Shown here: positions 1 to 6,786 of the stretch, in pieces
Position numbering within the stretch: position 1 is the first letter of the stretch
Layout: each line of letters begins with the position of its first letter
Assembly (NCBI GenBank): GCA_031257695.1
Contig: JAIROB010000166.1
Coordinates: 1-7,814 of the forward strand
Reading direction: 5' to 3'
DNA from: Treponema sp.
GTDB lineage: Bacteria > Spirochaetota > Spirochaetia > Treponematales > Breznakiellaceae
DNA: 7,814 nucleotides
The notes under the pieces: model-generated
Database searches by the model: none
The model's input: the letters and a program-made list of their open reading frames with translations, nothing else
Told to the model about the DNA's origin: nothing
Position numbers and translations under genes: made by a program

Positions 1-1041
1 TATTACGGCGGGGGAAACAATGGAGGGCCTGGTGTTCAACACCGTGTTCACCCGGCCCAGGCTTACCGCGCCGCGCTGGATCATGTTCACCATAAAACCG
101 GCGCTCATCAGGGGCCAGATAAGCATACGAAAATAGCTGAAGAGCGCCACCAGTTCCCCGGGGCTCATCAGGCCCTCCACCACCCGGCGGCCCCCCGCCA
201 GGAGCAGGATCAGGGAGGTTATCCCAGAAAGCAGGGTGATGAAGGGGAAAAAGACCCCGAATGTTTTTGCCAGATCCATATTGGCATCCCGGTAGTCATC
301 GTTGGTGTCCGCAAATTTTTTGATAAACCACCACTCCTTGACAAAGGATTTGACCACCCGGATGCCCGCGAAGGTTTCCTGGACCGTGTCGCTCAGAGCC
401 GAGTAGGTTTCCTGGGCGCGCTGGAATTTTTTCCCCACGATGCTCCCAAAGAGCAGTATGAGCGCCGTGATGGGAAGCAGGGGAATGACCGCAAAGATCG
501 CCGTCCCCGGATCCTGGATAAAGATAATCGCCAGGATCGCCGCGACAAGAACGGTGCCGTCCACCAGGGCCACCAGGCCCATGCCTATGGCATTCCGCAC
601 CGCGCCCAGATCGTTGGTGGACCGGGCCATAAGGTCCCCTATCTTGTTTTCCTGGTAAAAATCGTAGGACAGGGCGAGGAGGTGATCGAAGATACGGCCC
701 CGCAGCTCCGTTTCAATGCGCCGGGAGGAGCCGTGGATAAAATACCGCCAGAGAAACCGTCCGGCGCTGATGAGCAGCATGGACGCGGACATGGCAACGC
801 AGATCCAAAAAATGCGGGAAGCGGTTCCGCCGCCCTGGCCTGTCAGACCGGCGTTGGCTATGAGATCCACCGCCTGGCGGGTAAACTGGGGGATCAGCGC
901 CTGGGCGCCGTCCACCCCAAGAAGGCAGAGGAACCCCAAAACGTACTGTTTACGGTACCGGGCAAGATAGGGCAGGATGGTTTTATATTCCCCCAGAGAG
1001 GCTTTAGTCGTATTCGTTTCCGTCTTCTTCCTGGCGGCCAT
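1..1041 (-). CDS. ABC exporter half-transporter, N-terminal membrane domain (3' part off the left edge)
   Basis: The 347 residues visible form the type-1 exporter transmembrane domain of an ABC half-transporter (MsbA/multidrug-like). It sits in the inner membrane and would couple ATP hydrolysis to export; the substrate cannot be told from this part. Hydrophobic segments lie near residues 33-52, 76-96, 158-176, 180-200, 262-284 and 297-318, giving the six expected helices. The cytoplasmic loops carry family motifs: 'ELRGRIFDHLL...FYQENKIGDLMAR' around 112-140 and 'QETFAGIRVVKSF' around 221-233. The frame stays open to base 1, so the nucleotide-binding domain must lie beyond the window. I chose the ATG at 1041, with AGGG 9 bases upstream; an in-frame ATG at 1050 is possible but abuts that AGGG. 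The start overlaps the preceding gene by 38 bases, which suggests translational coupling. Exporters of this type often work as heterodimers encoded side by side, so a second half may follow. Confidence 0.93.
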   Translation of the reverse strand, partial: MAARKKTETNTTKASLGEYKTILPYLARYRKQYVLGFLCLLGVDGAQALIPQFTRQAVDLIANAGLTGQGGGTASRIFWICVAMSASMLLISAGRFLWRYFIHGSSRRIETELRGRIFDHLLALSYDFYQENKIGDLMARSTNDLGAVRNAIGMGLVALVDGTVLVAAILAIIFIQDPGTAIFAVIPLLPITALILLFGSIVGKKFQRAQETYSALSDTVQETFAGIRVVKSFVKEWWFIKKFADTNDDYRDANMDLAKTFGVFFPFITLLSGITSLILLLAGGRRVVEGLMSPGELVALFSYFRMLIWPLMSAGFMVNMIQRGAVSLGRVNTVLNTRPSIVSPAVI

Positions 1042-1867
1042 TTTGTTCATCCCTGTTTTTTTTCAACGCAGATTCCCTGCTTTTTTTCGAATCCGTAAAA
1101 AGTTTTGTTTCCCAGACATCCATCCTTTTCCTGGTCAACTCCACCTCGTTCCGGTTTCCCAGAAGGCTCTGCATCCTGCGGAGCGCCGACAGAAACAGTA
1201 TCCCCATTTTTAAGTCCTCAGCGTTTCTGGTGGACAGCTCATACTTTTCCCGGTACCGGTCCGCCGCCTGGGACAGCAGTTTCTTTATCAGCCTGATGAG
1301 ATACACCGTGGGTTCATATTCCGGCGAACGGGGGTCCGTGTTGGCCGCCGCTTTTCTCAGATCCAGAATATTTTTTGCCACCACCGCGAAACGCCCCTCA
1401 AGCTCAACAAAGGACCACTTCCATTTGGAATTATCCCCGTAGGCATCCTTCAAAAGCTGGATGGTAAGCCCCAGCTTGCGGATCAGCGCATAACGGCCCG
1501 CCGCGTCCAGCGGCGTAATCCGCGCCAGCTTATCCTCATAATCCGAAAAAGGGACATCCACATAGTTGCTCACCGCCCCTTCCAAGTAAATGATGCACTT
1601 GTAGAGGGATTTCCGGGCATCGTTGAGCGCCTCCTCGTTCCGTATGCCCAACACCACGTGGGAAACCCCGCTCATAATAATATAGTTGGAAGCAAGATTT
1701 AACATATCCTCCGCCAGGGCGACGCGTGCCATGGCGGACTCCTCGTTTTCCGCCCGGATCAGGGCAAGGGTTTCCTTTTCACTTGTCAGGAGCCCGTCAA
1801 TCGCCTGACGAAAACTGCCGACCCGCTCCGAATACCGGAGCCGCTCAATAGTGGAAATCTTTGCCAT
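1004..1867 (-). CDS. Conserved hypothetical helical protein, probably spirochaete-specific
   Basis: This 287-residue protein has no motif that I can tie to a function. It looks soluble and mostly alpha-helical: long amphipathic stretches run through residues 1-60, 120-175 and 185-245, and there is no signal peptide or convincing membrane segment. A moderately hydrophobic patch (about 58-74) probably packs inside the fold. The last ~35 residues are highly charged (KK, RE, DE, EEDGNEYD) and look disordered. Within that tail two degenerate octapeptides lie in tandem (DSKKSRES and ALKKNRDE, about 258-273), matching a 24-base partial duplication in the DNA. The ATG at 1867 lies 7 bases after the recN stop, with GAGG overlapping that stop as ribosome binding site. 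A hypothetical gene following recN is also what I recall in Treponema pallidum, so the neighbourhood is probably conserved. A link to the downstream transporter is possible because the genes overlap. Confidence 0.85.
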   Translation of the reverse strand: MAKISTIERLRYSERVGSFRQAIDGLLTSEKETLALIRAENEESAMARVALAEDMLNLASNYIIMSGVSHVVLGIRNEEALNDARKSLYKCIIYLEGAVSNYVDVPFSDYEDKLARITPLDAAGRYALIRKLGLTIQLLKDAYGDNSKWKWSFVELEGRFAVVAKNILDLRKAAANTDPRSPEYEPTVYLIRLIKKLLSQAADRYREKYELSTRNAEDLKMGILFLSALRRMQSLLGNRNEVELTRKRMDVWETKLFTDSKKSRESALKKNRDEQNGRQEEDGNEYD

Positions 1868-1874
1868 GGCCGCC

Positions 1875-3611
1875 TCATTGCTTGTATTTCTTTAACAGCG
1901 CGTCCGCATGGGCCAGGGCGGCGGCGCCTCCCGCGTCCCCCGCCAGCATCCTGGCAATCTCGCCCCGGAGCGCGTCCCCGGCAAGGGTCAGTATGACCGT
2001 GGTGGTCCTGCCCCCCCCGGTTTTCTTTGCCACCATGAGATGATTATCCGCCCTAACTGCGATACTGGCAAGATGGGTCACGCAAAAAATTTGCTTAAAT
2101 CCGCCTATTTTGCGGAGGTATTCCCCCACCGCCAGGGCCACCTCCCCCCCTATGCCGGTGTCGATCTCGTCGAACACCAGGGTCTCCAGGGAATCGGCGC
2201 CGGGGGAGCCGCCGTCCACAAGCACGGTCTTTATGGCCAGCATCACCCGGGAAAGCTCCCCCCCGGAGGCGATGCGGGACAGATCCTTCAGGGGCTCCCC
2301 GGCATTGGGGGAGATGAGAAACTCCGCTTCCTCCGCTCCCCAGGGGCCGATTACCATGGCCGGCTGCGGGGACTCGCCGCCCCGGCCCCGGGGGTTCAGC
2401 GCCACGGAAAACCGGACGTTGGGCATGCCCAGGCTCTTGAGGATGGAGCTTATCCGTTCCCCCAGCCTGGCCGCGGCCTCGCGGCGCCCGGCTCCCAGGG
2501 CATTCGCCCGGGCCGCCAGATCTTTTTCCAGGGCGGCAATTTCCGCGCCGAGCTTTTCCCGGTTTTCCGCGGCGCCGGAAAGGGCTTCGATCTCCGCCTC
2601 CGCGGCGGCGCGGTAGGCAAGAATGCCCTCCTCGCCGGTCTGATCCCCCTCTGTTTCCGCGGGGTACTTTTTCCGCAGCCGGTACAGCAGGGCCAGCCGC
2701 TCCTCCACCTCCTCCAGCCGTCCCGGTTCGTAGCGCAGCGCATCCCGGTACGACCGGATCTCCTCCGCCAGATCCTCCGCCTCGAAGTACAGATCCGCCA
2801 TGCGCTGCTGGGCAGCGGAAAGCTCCCCGTCTATGGCCGCGGCGTTTTCCAGGGAGGAGCGAACCCGGCGGCTTAGGGACAGGACCGAAGGCTCGTCCTC
2901 GCAGAAGGCCGCGGCCGCGGCGTTGACCTGGGCGGCCAGCTTTTCAAAAGAGGCGAGCCGCCCGGACTCGGCTTCCAGTTCCCGGCTCTCCCCGCTTTTC
3001 ACCGCGGCCTTGTCAATTTCTTCAATATTATAACGAAGTATCTCCAGCCGGGCGTCCCGGTCCCGTTCATTGGCAGCAAATTGTTCCAGGGCCCGCCTTT
3101 TCTCCGCCAGGCCCATGAACAAAGCATTGAACCGGAGGGCCTCCTCCTCCAGGCCGGCAAAGCGGTCAAGGTATATCCTGTGGCTTTCCTTTCGCAGCAG
3201 GGATTCGTGGGAATGCTGGCCGTGGAGGTCAAAGAGGAGGCCCATAAACTGTTCAAGGTCGCCGCGGCTCACCGCCTCCTCCTGGATATAGATTGAGGAG
3301 CGCCCCGAGGTCTTTATGGTGCGCCGGACAACGACCCGGCGGTCCTCCGGCGCAATATCCCGGCCGGAGAGCCAGTCCAGCGCGTCCCGGTTGTCCTCCC
3401 GGATGGAAACCACCGCGGACACCGACGCCTCCTCGCTGCCGCTGCGGATCACCGCGGCATCGGCCTTCGCCCCCAGGAGAAAACCCAGGGCCCCGACGAT
3501 GATGGACTTTCCCGCGCCGGTTTCCCCGGTGAGGATGTTCAGCCCCCCCCCAAAGGACACCGAGAGCTTGTCCACCAGGGCGTAGTTACGGACGTTAAGT
3601 TCCTCAAGCAT
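1875..3611 (-). CDS. recN: DNA repair protein RecN (SMC-like ATPase)
   Basis: RecN is an SMC-family cytosolic ATPase that acts early in double-strand break repair by recombination and holds DNA ends or sister molecules together. The 578-residue product has the full layout: Walker A GETGAGKS at about 29-36, the RecN-typical DLHGQHSHESLL near 128-139, a central charged coiled-coil region (about 150-380) rich in Glu, Arg, Ala and Leu, the ABC signature ASGGELSR near 448-455, Walker B LVFDEIDTGIGG with D481/E482, and the switch His in CVTHLASIA near 513. Length is close to the usual ~555. I chose ATG 3611 because 'MLEELNVRNYALVDKL' matches the family N-terminus; the reading frame continues 45 codons upstream, but that part overlaps nadK and is unlike RecN. 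The ATG overlaps the nadK stop by 8 bases with only a weak ribosome binding site (GGCGGGAAAA), so translation is probably coupled. Confidence 0.97.
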   Translation of the reverse strand: MLEELNVRNYALVDKLSVSFGGGLNILTGETGAGKSIIVGALGFLLGAKADAAVIRSGSEEASVSAVVSIREDNRDALDWLSGRDIAPEDRRVVVRRTIKTSGRSSIYIQEEAVSRGDLEQFMGLLFDLHGQHSHESLLRKESHRIYLDRFAGLEEEALRFNALFMGLAEKRRALEQFAANERDRDARLEILRYNIEEIDKAAVKSGESRELEAESGRLASFEKLAAQVNAAAAAFCEDEPSVLSLSRRVRSSLENAAAIDGELSAAQQRMADLYFEAEDLAEEIRSYRDALRYEPGRLEEVEERLALLYRLRKKYPAETEGDQTGEEGILAYRAAAEAEIEALSGAAENREKLGAEIAALEKDLAARANALGAGRREAAARLGERISSILKSLGMPNVRFSVALNPRGRGGESPQPAMVIGPWGAEEAEFLISPNAGEPLKDLSRIASGGELSRVMLAIKTVLVDGGSPGADSLETLVFDEIDTGIGGEVALAVGEYLRKIGGFKQIFCVTHLASIAVRADNHLMVAKKTGGGRTTTVILTLAGDALRGEIARMLAGDAGGAAALAHADALLKKYKQ

Positions 3612-4503
3612 CGCTTTTCCCGCCGGGGACGGATAGGTTCCCGCCCGACCAGTTGAGCTTAGTGCGAAGGGCGTTGTAAAAATCCTCCCGGTCCGAAGCG
3701 ATGAGCAGGGTGTCCTTGGGGGCGCGGCGTATAAAAACCCGGTCAAAGAGCCTCAGGGCTTCCGTCACCTGACCGTCCAGGGTGAGGAGCAGGTCGCTTT
3801 GCTGCTCCTGGTCCAGATCCACAATGACGGTTTCGGTGGCGGGGACCACCATGGGGCGGTTGGACAGGGTAAAGGGGCAAATGGGGTTGATGATCATCGC
3901 TGCCAGCTCCGGGTCCAGGATGGGCCCCCCGGCGGCCATGGAATAGCCGGTGGAGCCCGTGGGGGTGGCCACGATAAGCCCGTCGGAACGGTAATGTCCC
4001 AGCAGTATGGGCGCGGCGCCGGCGCTCTGTTCGGAAACGGAGGTAACCCCCAGGTGGATCAGCTTGGCTATTTTCTGGGCGGAGATTACCGCGTCGTTCA
4101 GGCAGGTTTCTTCCATGATGATCCTGCCCCGCCGTTCCAGGCGGACTTCCAGCATGAGCCGCCGGGAAAGCGACGCCTCCCCTCGGAGCCAGGAATCCAG
4201 CGCCCTGGTCCATTCGTCGGGGTGGACCGCGGCGATAAAGCCCAGGGATCCCAGGTTTATGGGGACAATGGGAACCCCCAGGGGCGCCAGGGTCCGGGCG
4301 GCGTACAGCACCGTGCCGTCTCCCCCCAGGCAGAAACAGCAGTCGTATTCGCCGTCGGATTGAAACACCCCCTGGCCGTCAAAAAAGAAGGAATGTACCT
4401 TGATATTCCGACGGCAGAGCTCGTCCTCGATTTTCTTTCCCCAGTTCCGGGAGGTCTCTTTAAGGAGGTTAATAATCAACAAGGCCCGATTGATTTCACC
4501 CAT
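3604..4503 (-). CDS. nadK: NAD kinase
   Basis: NAD kinase phosphorylates NAD to NADP in the cytosol and is the only de novo source of NADP. The 299-residue protein has the family's landmarks in order: GGDGT at 60-64 (D62 is the catalytic Asp), NLGSLGFIA at 83-91, the LNDAVI segment at 135-140, the long glycine/threonine motif 'ATPTGSTGYSMAAGGPILDP' at 179-198, and LTLDGQ at 241-246. Length is normal for a bacterial enzyme. The start is ATG 4503, preceded by an AAGGGGGG ribosome binding site 9 bases upstream. It lies 21 bases after the aminotransferase stop and overlaps recN by 8 bases. Adjacency of NAD kinase and recN is common in bacteria. The C-terminal tail (about 284-299) is Gly/Ser-rich and probably not essential. 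Confidence 0.97.
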   Translation of the reverse strand: MGEINRALLIINLLKETSRNWGKKIEDELCRRNIKVHSFFFDGQGVFQSDGEYDCCFCLGGDGTVLYAARTLAPLGVPIVPINLGSLGFIAAVHPDEWTRALDSWLRGEASLSRRLMLEVRLERRGRIIMEETCLNDAVISAQKIAKLIHLGVTSVSEQSAGAAPILLGHYRSDGLIVATPTGSTGYSMAAGGPILDPELAAMIINPICPFTLSNRPMVVPATETVIVDLDQEQQSDLLLTLDGQVTEALRLFDRVFIRRAPKDTLLIASDREDFYNALRTKLNWSGGNLSVPGGKSDA

Positions 4504-4524
4504 CCCGCGATTCCCCCCTTGCCG

Positions 4525-5601
4525 CTACGGAAGGGTCATAATGAGCTTGGAGACCTTCTCTATCTCCGGCCCGCTGAGCCGGGGGTAGAGGGGAAAAAGC
4601 GCGGTCCGCAGGGACAGGGAATAGGCTTCCGGACAGAGCCCGGCGGGAACCAGCCCCGCGCCCATGAGGGTGTCCTCCAGGGCGCTTTCCACGGCGATGT
4701 CCTTTTTTTTGGCATAGGCCACTACGTCCTTCATCCCCGTTTCCAGGACCAGCGTGAACGCGTAGTTGTTGTACTCGTAGATGTCGTTTTGGGCGAACCG
4801 CTTGTGCCGGGTTCTGAGGCCGGTCTGGGCGTAGGCCCTGGCAATTTCCTTCCGCTTTTCCAGGTTCCGCGGGGCCTCCCGGAACTGGACCACCGCCATG
4901 GCCGCGTTCATATCAGGAAGCCCGTACTCCCGGGGCAGGTCCGCATAGCCCCGCAGCGCAGCGGCGTCCCGGCGGTTCATGGCGTAGAGCAGGGCCCCTC
5001 CCCCGGCGGTGAGCAGGTCCTTTTCTTCCAGGCCCAGGATGCTCAGAGCCCCGGACCGGTAGGGGGTTTCCCCGGACCTGTCCGGGGCGTTTTCCACGGC
5101 CGCCGCGGGACGTTCCGCGGCCAGGCTGCCGTAACTGCGGGATCTGTCGTCGATCACCGGCAAGCCCAGATCCAGGAGCGCGGCCATGTCCGGCACATAG
5201 CCCAGGGTATGCTCCAGGATCATGCAGCGGACCGGCGGCCCGTCCTGCCGGGAGCGGGCGGCCTCAACGGTTTCCGGGCCCACCGAGGCTGAGGAGGGCG
5301 CCACATCGGCATAAACCGGAACAAGGCCAAGATCCTCGATAACCTGTTTGTAGTACCGGGGGGACAGGGCGGAGACGATAACTCCCTGGCCGCGTTCCAG
5401 GTTAAAGGCGCGCAGCGCCAGGGAAAGCGCGGTGGCGGGGCTTCGCAGCGCTAGGCAATAATCAAACTGAAGCCGTTCTTTGGCTATCCTGACCAGATTG
5501 TGGGACCGCTCCCCGGGGCCGACCTTATCCTCCACCAGGGCGGTAAGAACCGCGTCCATCTCTTTACGCCGGATGGTCGGAGAGTAAACTTCAATTTTCA
5601 T
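4525..5601 (-). CDS. DegT/DnrJ/EryC1/StrS-family PLP-dependent aminotransferase
   Basis: This family transfers an amino group to keto-sugars attached to nucleotides, using pyridoxal phosphate, in making cell-surface or secondary sugars. The 358-residue product shows the fold type I pattern in diverged form: RSPATALSLAL at 53-63 (the usual SGTAAL phosphate-binding turn), VIDD at 149-152 with D152 as likely partner of the PLP nitrogen, and a candidate Schiff-base Lys194 in EEKDLLTAGGG, which aligns with the usual K-N-L-T-T-G-E-G-G. The C-terminal LFPLYPRLSGPEIEKVSKLI is typical. Between the Asp and Lys motifs there are about 13 extra residues (roughly 160-184, Ala/Pro-rich). ATG 5601 has GGGAGAGG 7 bases upstream and follows cheW by 18 bases. 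Homologues are often labelled spore coat polysaccharide biosynthesis protein. Divergence around the active site means an altered substrate, or a regulatory non-enzymatic role, cannot be excluded. Confidence 0.88.
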   Translation of the reverse strand: MKIEVYSPTIRRKEMDAVLTALVEDKVGPGERSHNLVRIAKERLQFDYCLALRSPATALSLALRAFNLERGQGVIVSALSPRYYKQVIEDLGLVPVYADVAPSSASVGPETVEAARSRQDGPPVRCMILEHTLGYVPDMAALLDLGLPVIDDRSRSYGSLAAERPAAAVENAPDRSGETPYRSGALSILGLEEKDLLTAGGGALLYAMNRRDAAALRGYADLPREYGLPDMNAAMAVVQFREAPRNLEKRKEIARAYAQTGLRTRHKRFAQNDIYEYNNYAFTLVLETGMKDVVAYAKKKDIAVESALEDTLMGAGLVPAGLCPEAYSLSLRTALFPLYPRLSGPEIEKVSKLIMTLP

Positions 5602-5619
5602 GCAATGGCCTCTCCCGGG

Positions 5620-6096
5620 CTATCGCTGCTGGTTAAGCGCGGCGATCTTTTGCAGCTCCTTGGCGTTAAAGAGGTCCCGAATATTCAGGATGATAAGATA
5701 CCCGTGTTCCTGGCGGACCACCCCGGTGATATATTCCGCGCCGATACCGCTGAGCATCTGCGGCGGGGGCTGTACGTCCTCCCGCTCTATGGTCACCACC
5801 CGGGAAACCCTGTCGATGATAACCCCCAGTTTCATGCCGTCAATGTCAAGGATGATAAAGCCGGACAACAGTTCGTCATCTTCGGAAGCGGCCATACGTT
5901 TGAGGTGGAACCGCTTGTGGAGGTTGACTATCGGAATGATCTCGCTGCGGAGGTTGAAAATACCCTCCACATAGCCCGGAGCATTGGGAATCGATCGTAT
6001 ATCCTGAACACGGACAATTTCTTTCACATCCATGATGTTAATTCCGTACAATTCTTCCCCAAGCTGAAAGGTAACTAATTGATTTTGGTCAGCCAT
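5620..6096 (-). CDS. cheW: Chemotaxis coupling protein CheW
   Basis: CheW is the small cytoplasmic adaptor that links methyl-accepting chemotaxis receptors to the kinase CheA in receptor arrays. The 158-residue protein is one complete CheW domain: the opening LVTFQLGEELYGINIMDVKEI strand pair (7-27), the conserved core PNAPGYVEGIFNLRSEIIPIVNL (37-59), the second-half strands GFIILDIDGMKLGVIIDRVSRVV (79-101), and the closing EYITGVVRQEHGYLIILNIRDLF (121-143). It has no fused receiver or kinase part. ATG 6096 has a clear AGGAG 6 bases upstream. No other chemotaxis gene is in the window, so this is a stand-alone cheW, as found in treponemes that carry several CheW copies. It leads the tight gene cluster that runs to the left edge. 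Confidence 0.97.
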   Translation of the reverse strand: MADQNQLVTFQLGEELYGINIMDVKEIVRVQDIRSIPNAPGYVEGIFNLRSEIIPIVNLHKRFHLKRMAASEDDELLSGFIILDIDGMKLGVIIDRVSRVVTIEREDVQPPPQMLSGIGAEYITGVVRQEHGYLIILNIRDLFNAKELQKIAALNQQR

Positions 6097-6116
6097 AGCA
6101 AACTCCTGGTCCCCGG

Positions 6117-6133
6117 CGGTTCACTGAGAACCG
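6117..6133 (-). promoter_or_regulatory. Small hairpin in the cheW leader
   Basis: CGGTTC and GAACCG form a perfect 6-bp stem around a 5-base loop, 20 bases before the cheW start and just ahead of its AGGAG. No T-run follows, so it is not an intrinsic terminator. It may affect mRNA stability or translation; it may also be chance. Confidence 0.3.
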
Positions 6134-6151
6134 TATCGTTCTTCATCATCT

Positions 6152-6180
6152 ACTCTACTATTGAAACCGTCTTTCTTCAA
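6152..6180 (-). promoter_or_regulatory. Weak sigma-70-like promoter candidate for the cheW cluster
   Basis: On the minus strand TTGAAG (6175-6180) and TAGAGT (6152-6157) are separated by 17 bases; each matches 4 of 6 consensus positions. The site lies in the only sizeable gap (108 bases) between ruvC and cheW, and no terminator is evident between the two genes. It could give the six-gene cluster its own promoter while still allowing read-through from yebC-ruvC. Confidence 0.3.
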
Positions 6181-6204
6181 GCCTGGAGGTATTGTTTCTC
6201 CGGC

Positions 6205-6786
6205 TTATTCAACAAAAACCGAATGGGCGGCGCAAATTGCGGCCGCCAGGGCATCCGCGGCATGATCCGGCTTGGGAACCGCGTCCAGGGCCAAAATAAA
6301 CCTGACCATCTCCTGAACCTGCGCCTTGTCCGCCCGGGCGGTTCCGCTTACCGACTGCTTTATCGCGTTGGGGGCAAACTCCCGCACCGGCAGCCCCTGT
6401 TCAGCCAGGGCCATGCACAGCACCCCCCGGGCCTCCGCCACAGGCAGGGCGCTGGACACGTTCCGGGCAAAGTACAGCTTTTCCATAGCCGATTCCACGG
6501 GCAGCCAGGCCGTCAAAACATCCCGAAACGCCCTGTAGATAGCAAAAAGACGATCCGCGTGGGGACGATCCGCCCGGGTTTCTATACATCCGTGGGCAAT
6601 ATACCGGACCCGGTTCCCCGCGGTTTCCACCAGGCCCCAACCCACGGCGCTCAAACCGGGATCAACCCCCAGGATTCGGCGGGCTTTGTCCGTTGGGACC
6701 GGCCTCGCGGTTCCGGCGCCGTCCGGAAGCCCGGAGGGTTTATTCCGACTCAAAGCCTTCGGGGATTTCAAGGTTGGAATAGACAT
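6205..6786 (-). CDS. ruvC: Holliday junction resolvase RuvC
   Basis: RuvC is the dimeric, metal-dependent endonuclease that cuts Holliday junctions after RuvAB branch migration. Using ATG 6786 it has 193 residues. The RNase-H-like fold and acidic site are visible: D42 in RILGVDPGL, E102 in SAMEKLYFARN, and H175 plus D178 in KPDHAADALAAAI. His at the third position, instead of the Asp of E. coli, is as I recall in the Thermus thermophilus enzyme, so the protein should be active. NVSSALPVAEARG (109-121) and the APNAIKQSVSGTARADKAQVQ region (138-158) are also typical. The start is uncertain: about 36 residues precede the usual N-terminus, and there is no ATG, GTG or TTG between the end of yebC and the RILGVDPGL motif. 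Upstream candidates are TTG 6753, ATG 6786 and TTG 6810, none with a strong ribosome binding site. The gene overlaps yebC by 47 bases with the ATG chosen here. Confidence 0.94.
   Translation of the reverse strand: MSIPTLKSPKALSRNKPSGLPDGAGTARPVPTDKARRILGVDPGLSAVGWGLVETAGNRVRYIAHGCIETRADRPHADRLFAIYRAFRDVLTAWLPVESAMEKLYFARNVSSALPVAEARGVLCMALAEQGLPVREFAPNAIKQSVSGTARADKAQVQEMVRFILALDAVPKPDHAADALAAAICAAHSVFVE

Noticed and set aside
440..1296. Several short plus-strand open frames opposite the ABC gene and the unknown gene
   Set aside because: They overlap the well-supported minus-strand coding regions and show no domain or ribosome binding site.
1908..2876. 322-codon open frame on the plus strand
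   Set aside because: It is a mirror of the recN coding sequence with low-complexity Gly/Pro/Gln composition and no recognisable domain.
3612..3746. 45-codon N-terminal extension of recN
   Set aside because: It overlaps nadK, has no RecN-like sequence, and the family start MLEELNVRNYAL is at 3611.
3799..5292. 497-codon open frame on the plus strand
   Set aside because: It lies opposite nadK and the DegT-family gene, spans their junction, has a Gly/Pro/Gln/His-rich composition without domains, and is explained by GC-rich codon use on the other strand.
6181..6204. Possible terminator after ruvC (GCCGGAG / CTCC-A-GGC stem)
   Set aside because: The stem contains a bulge and no T-run follows on the minus strand.
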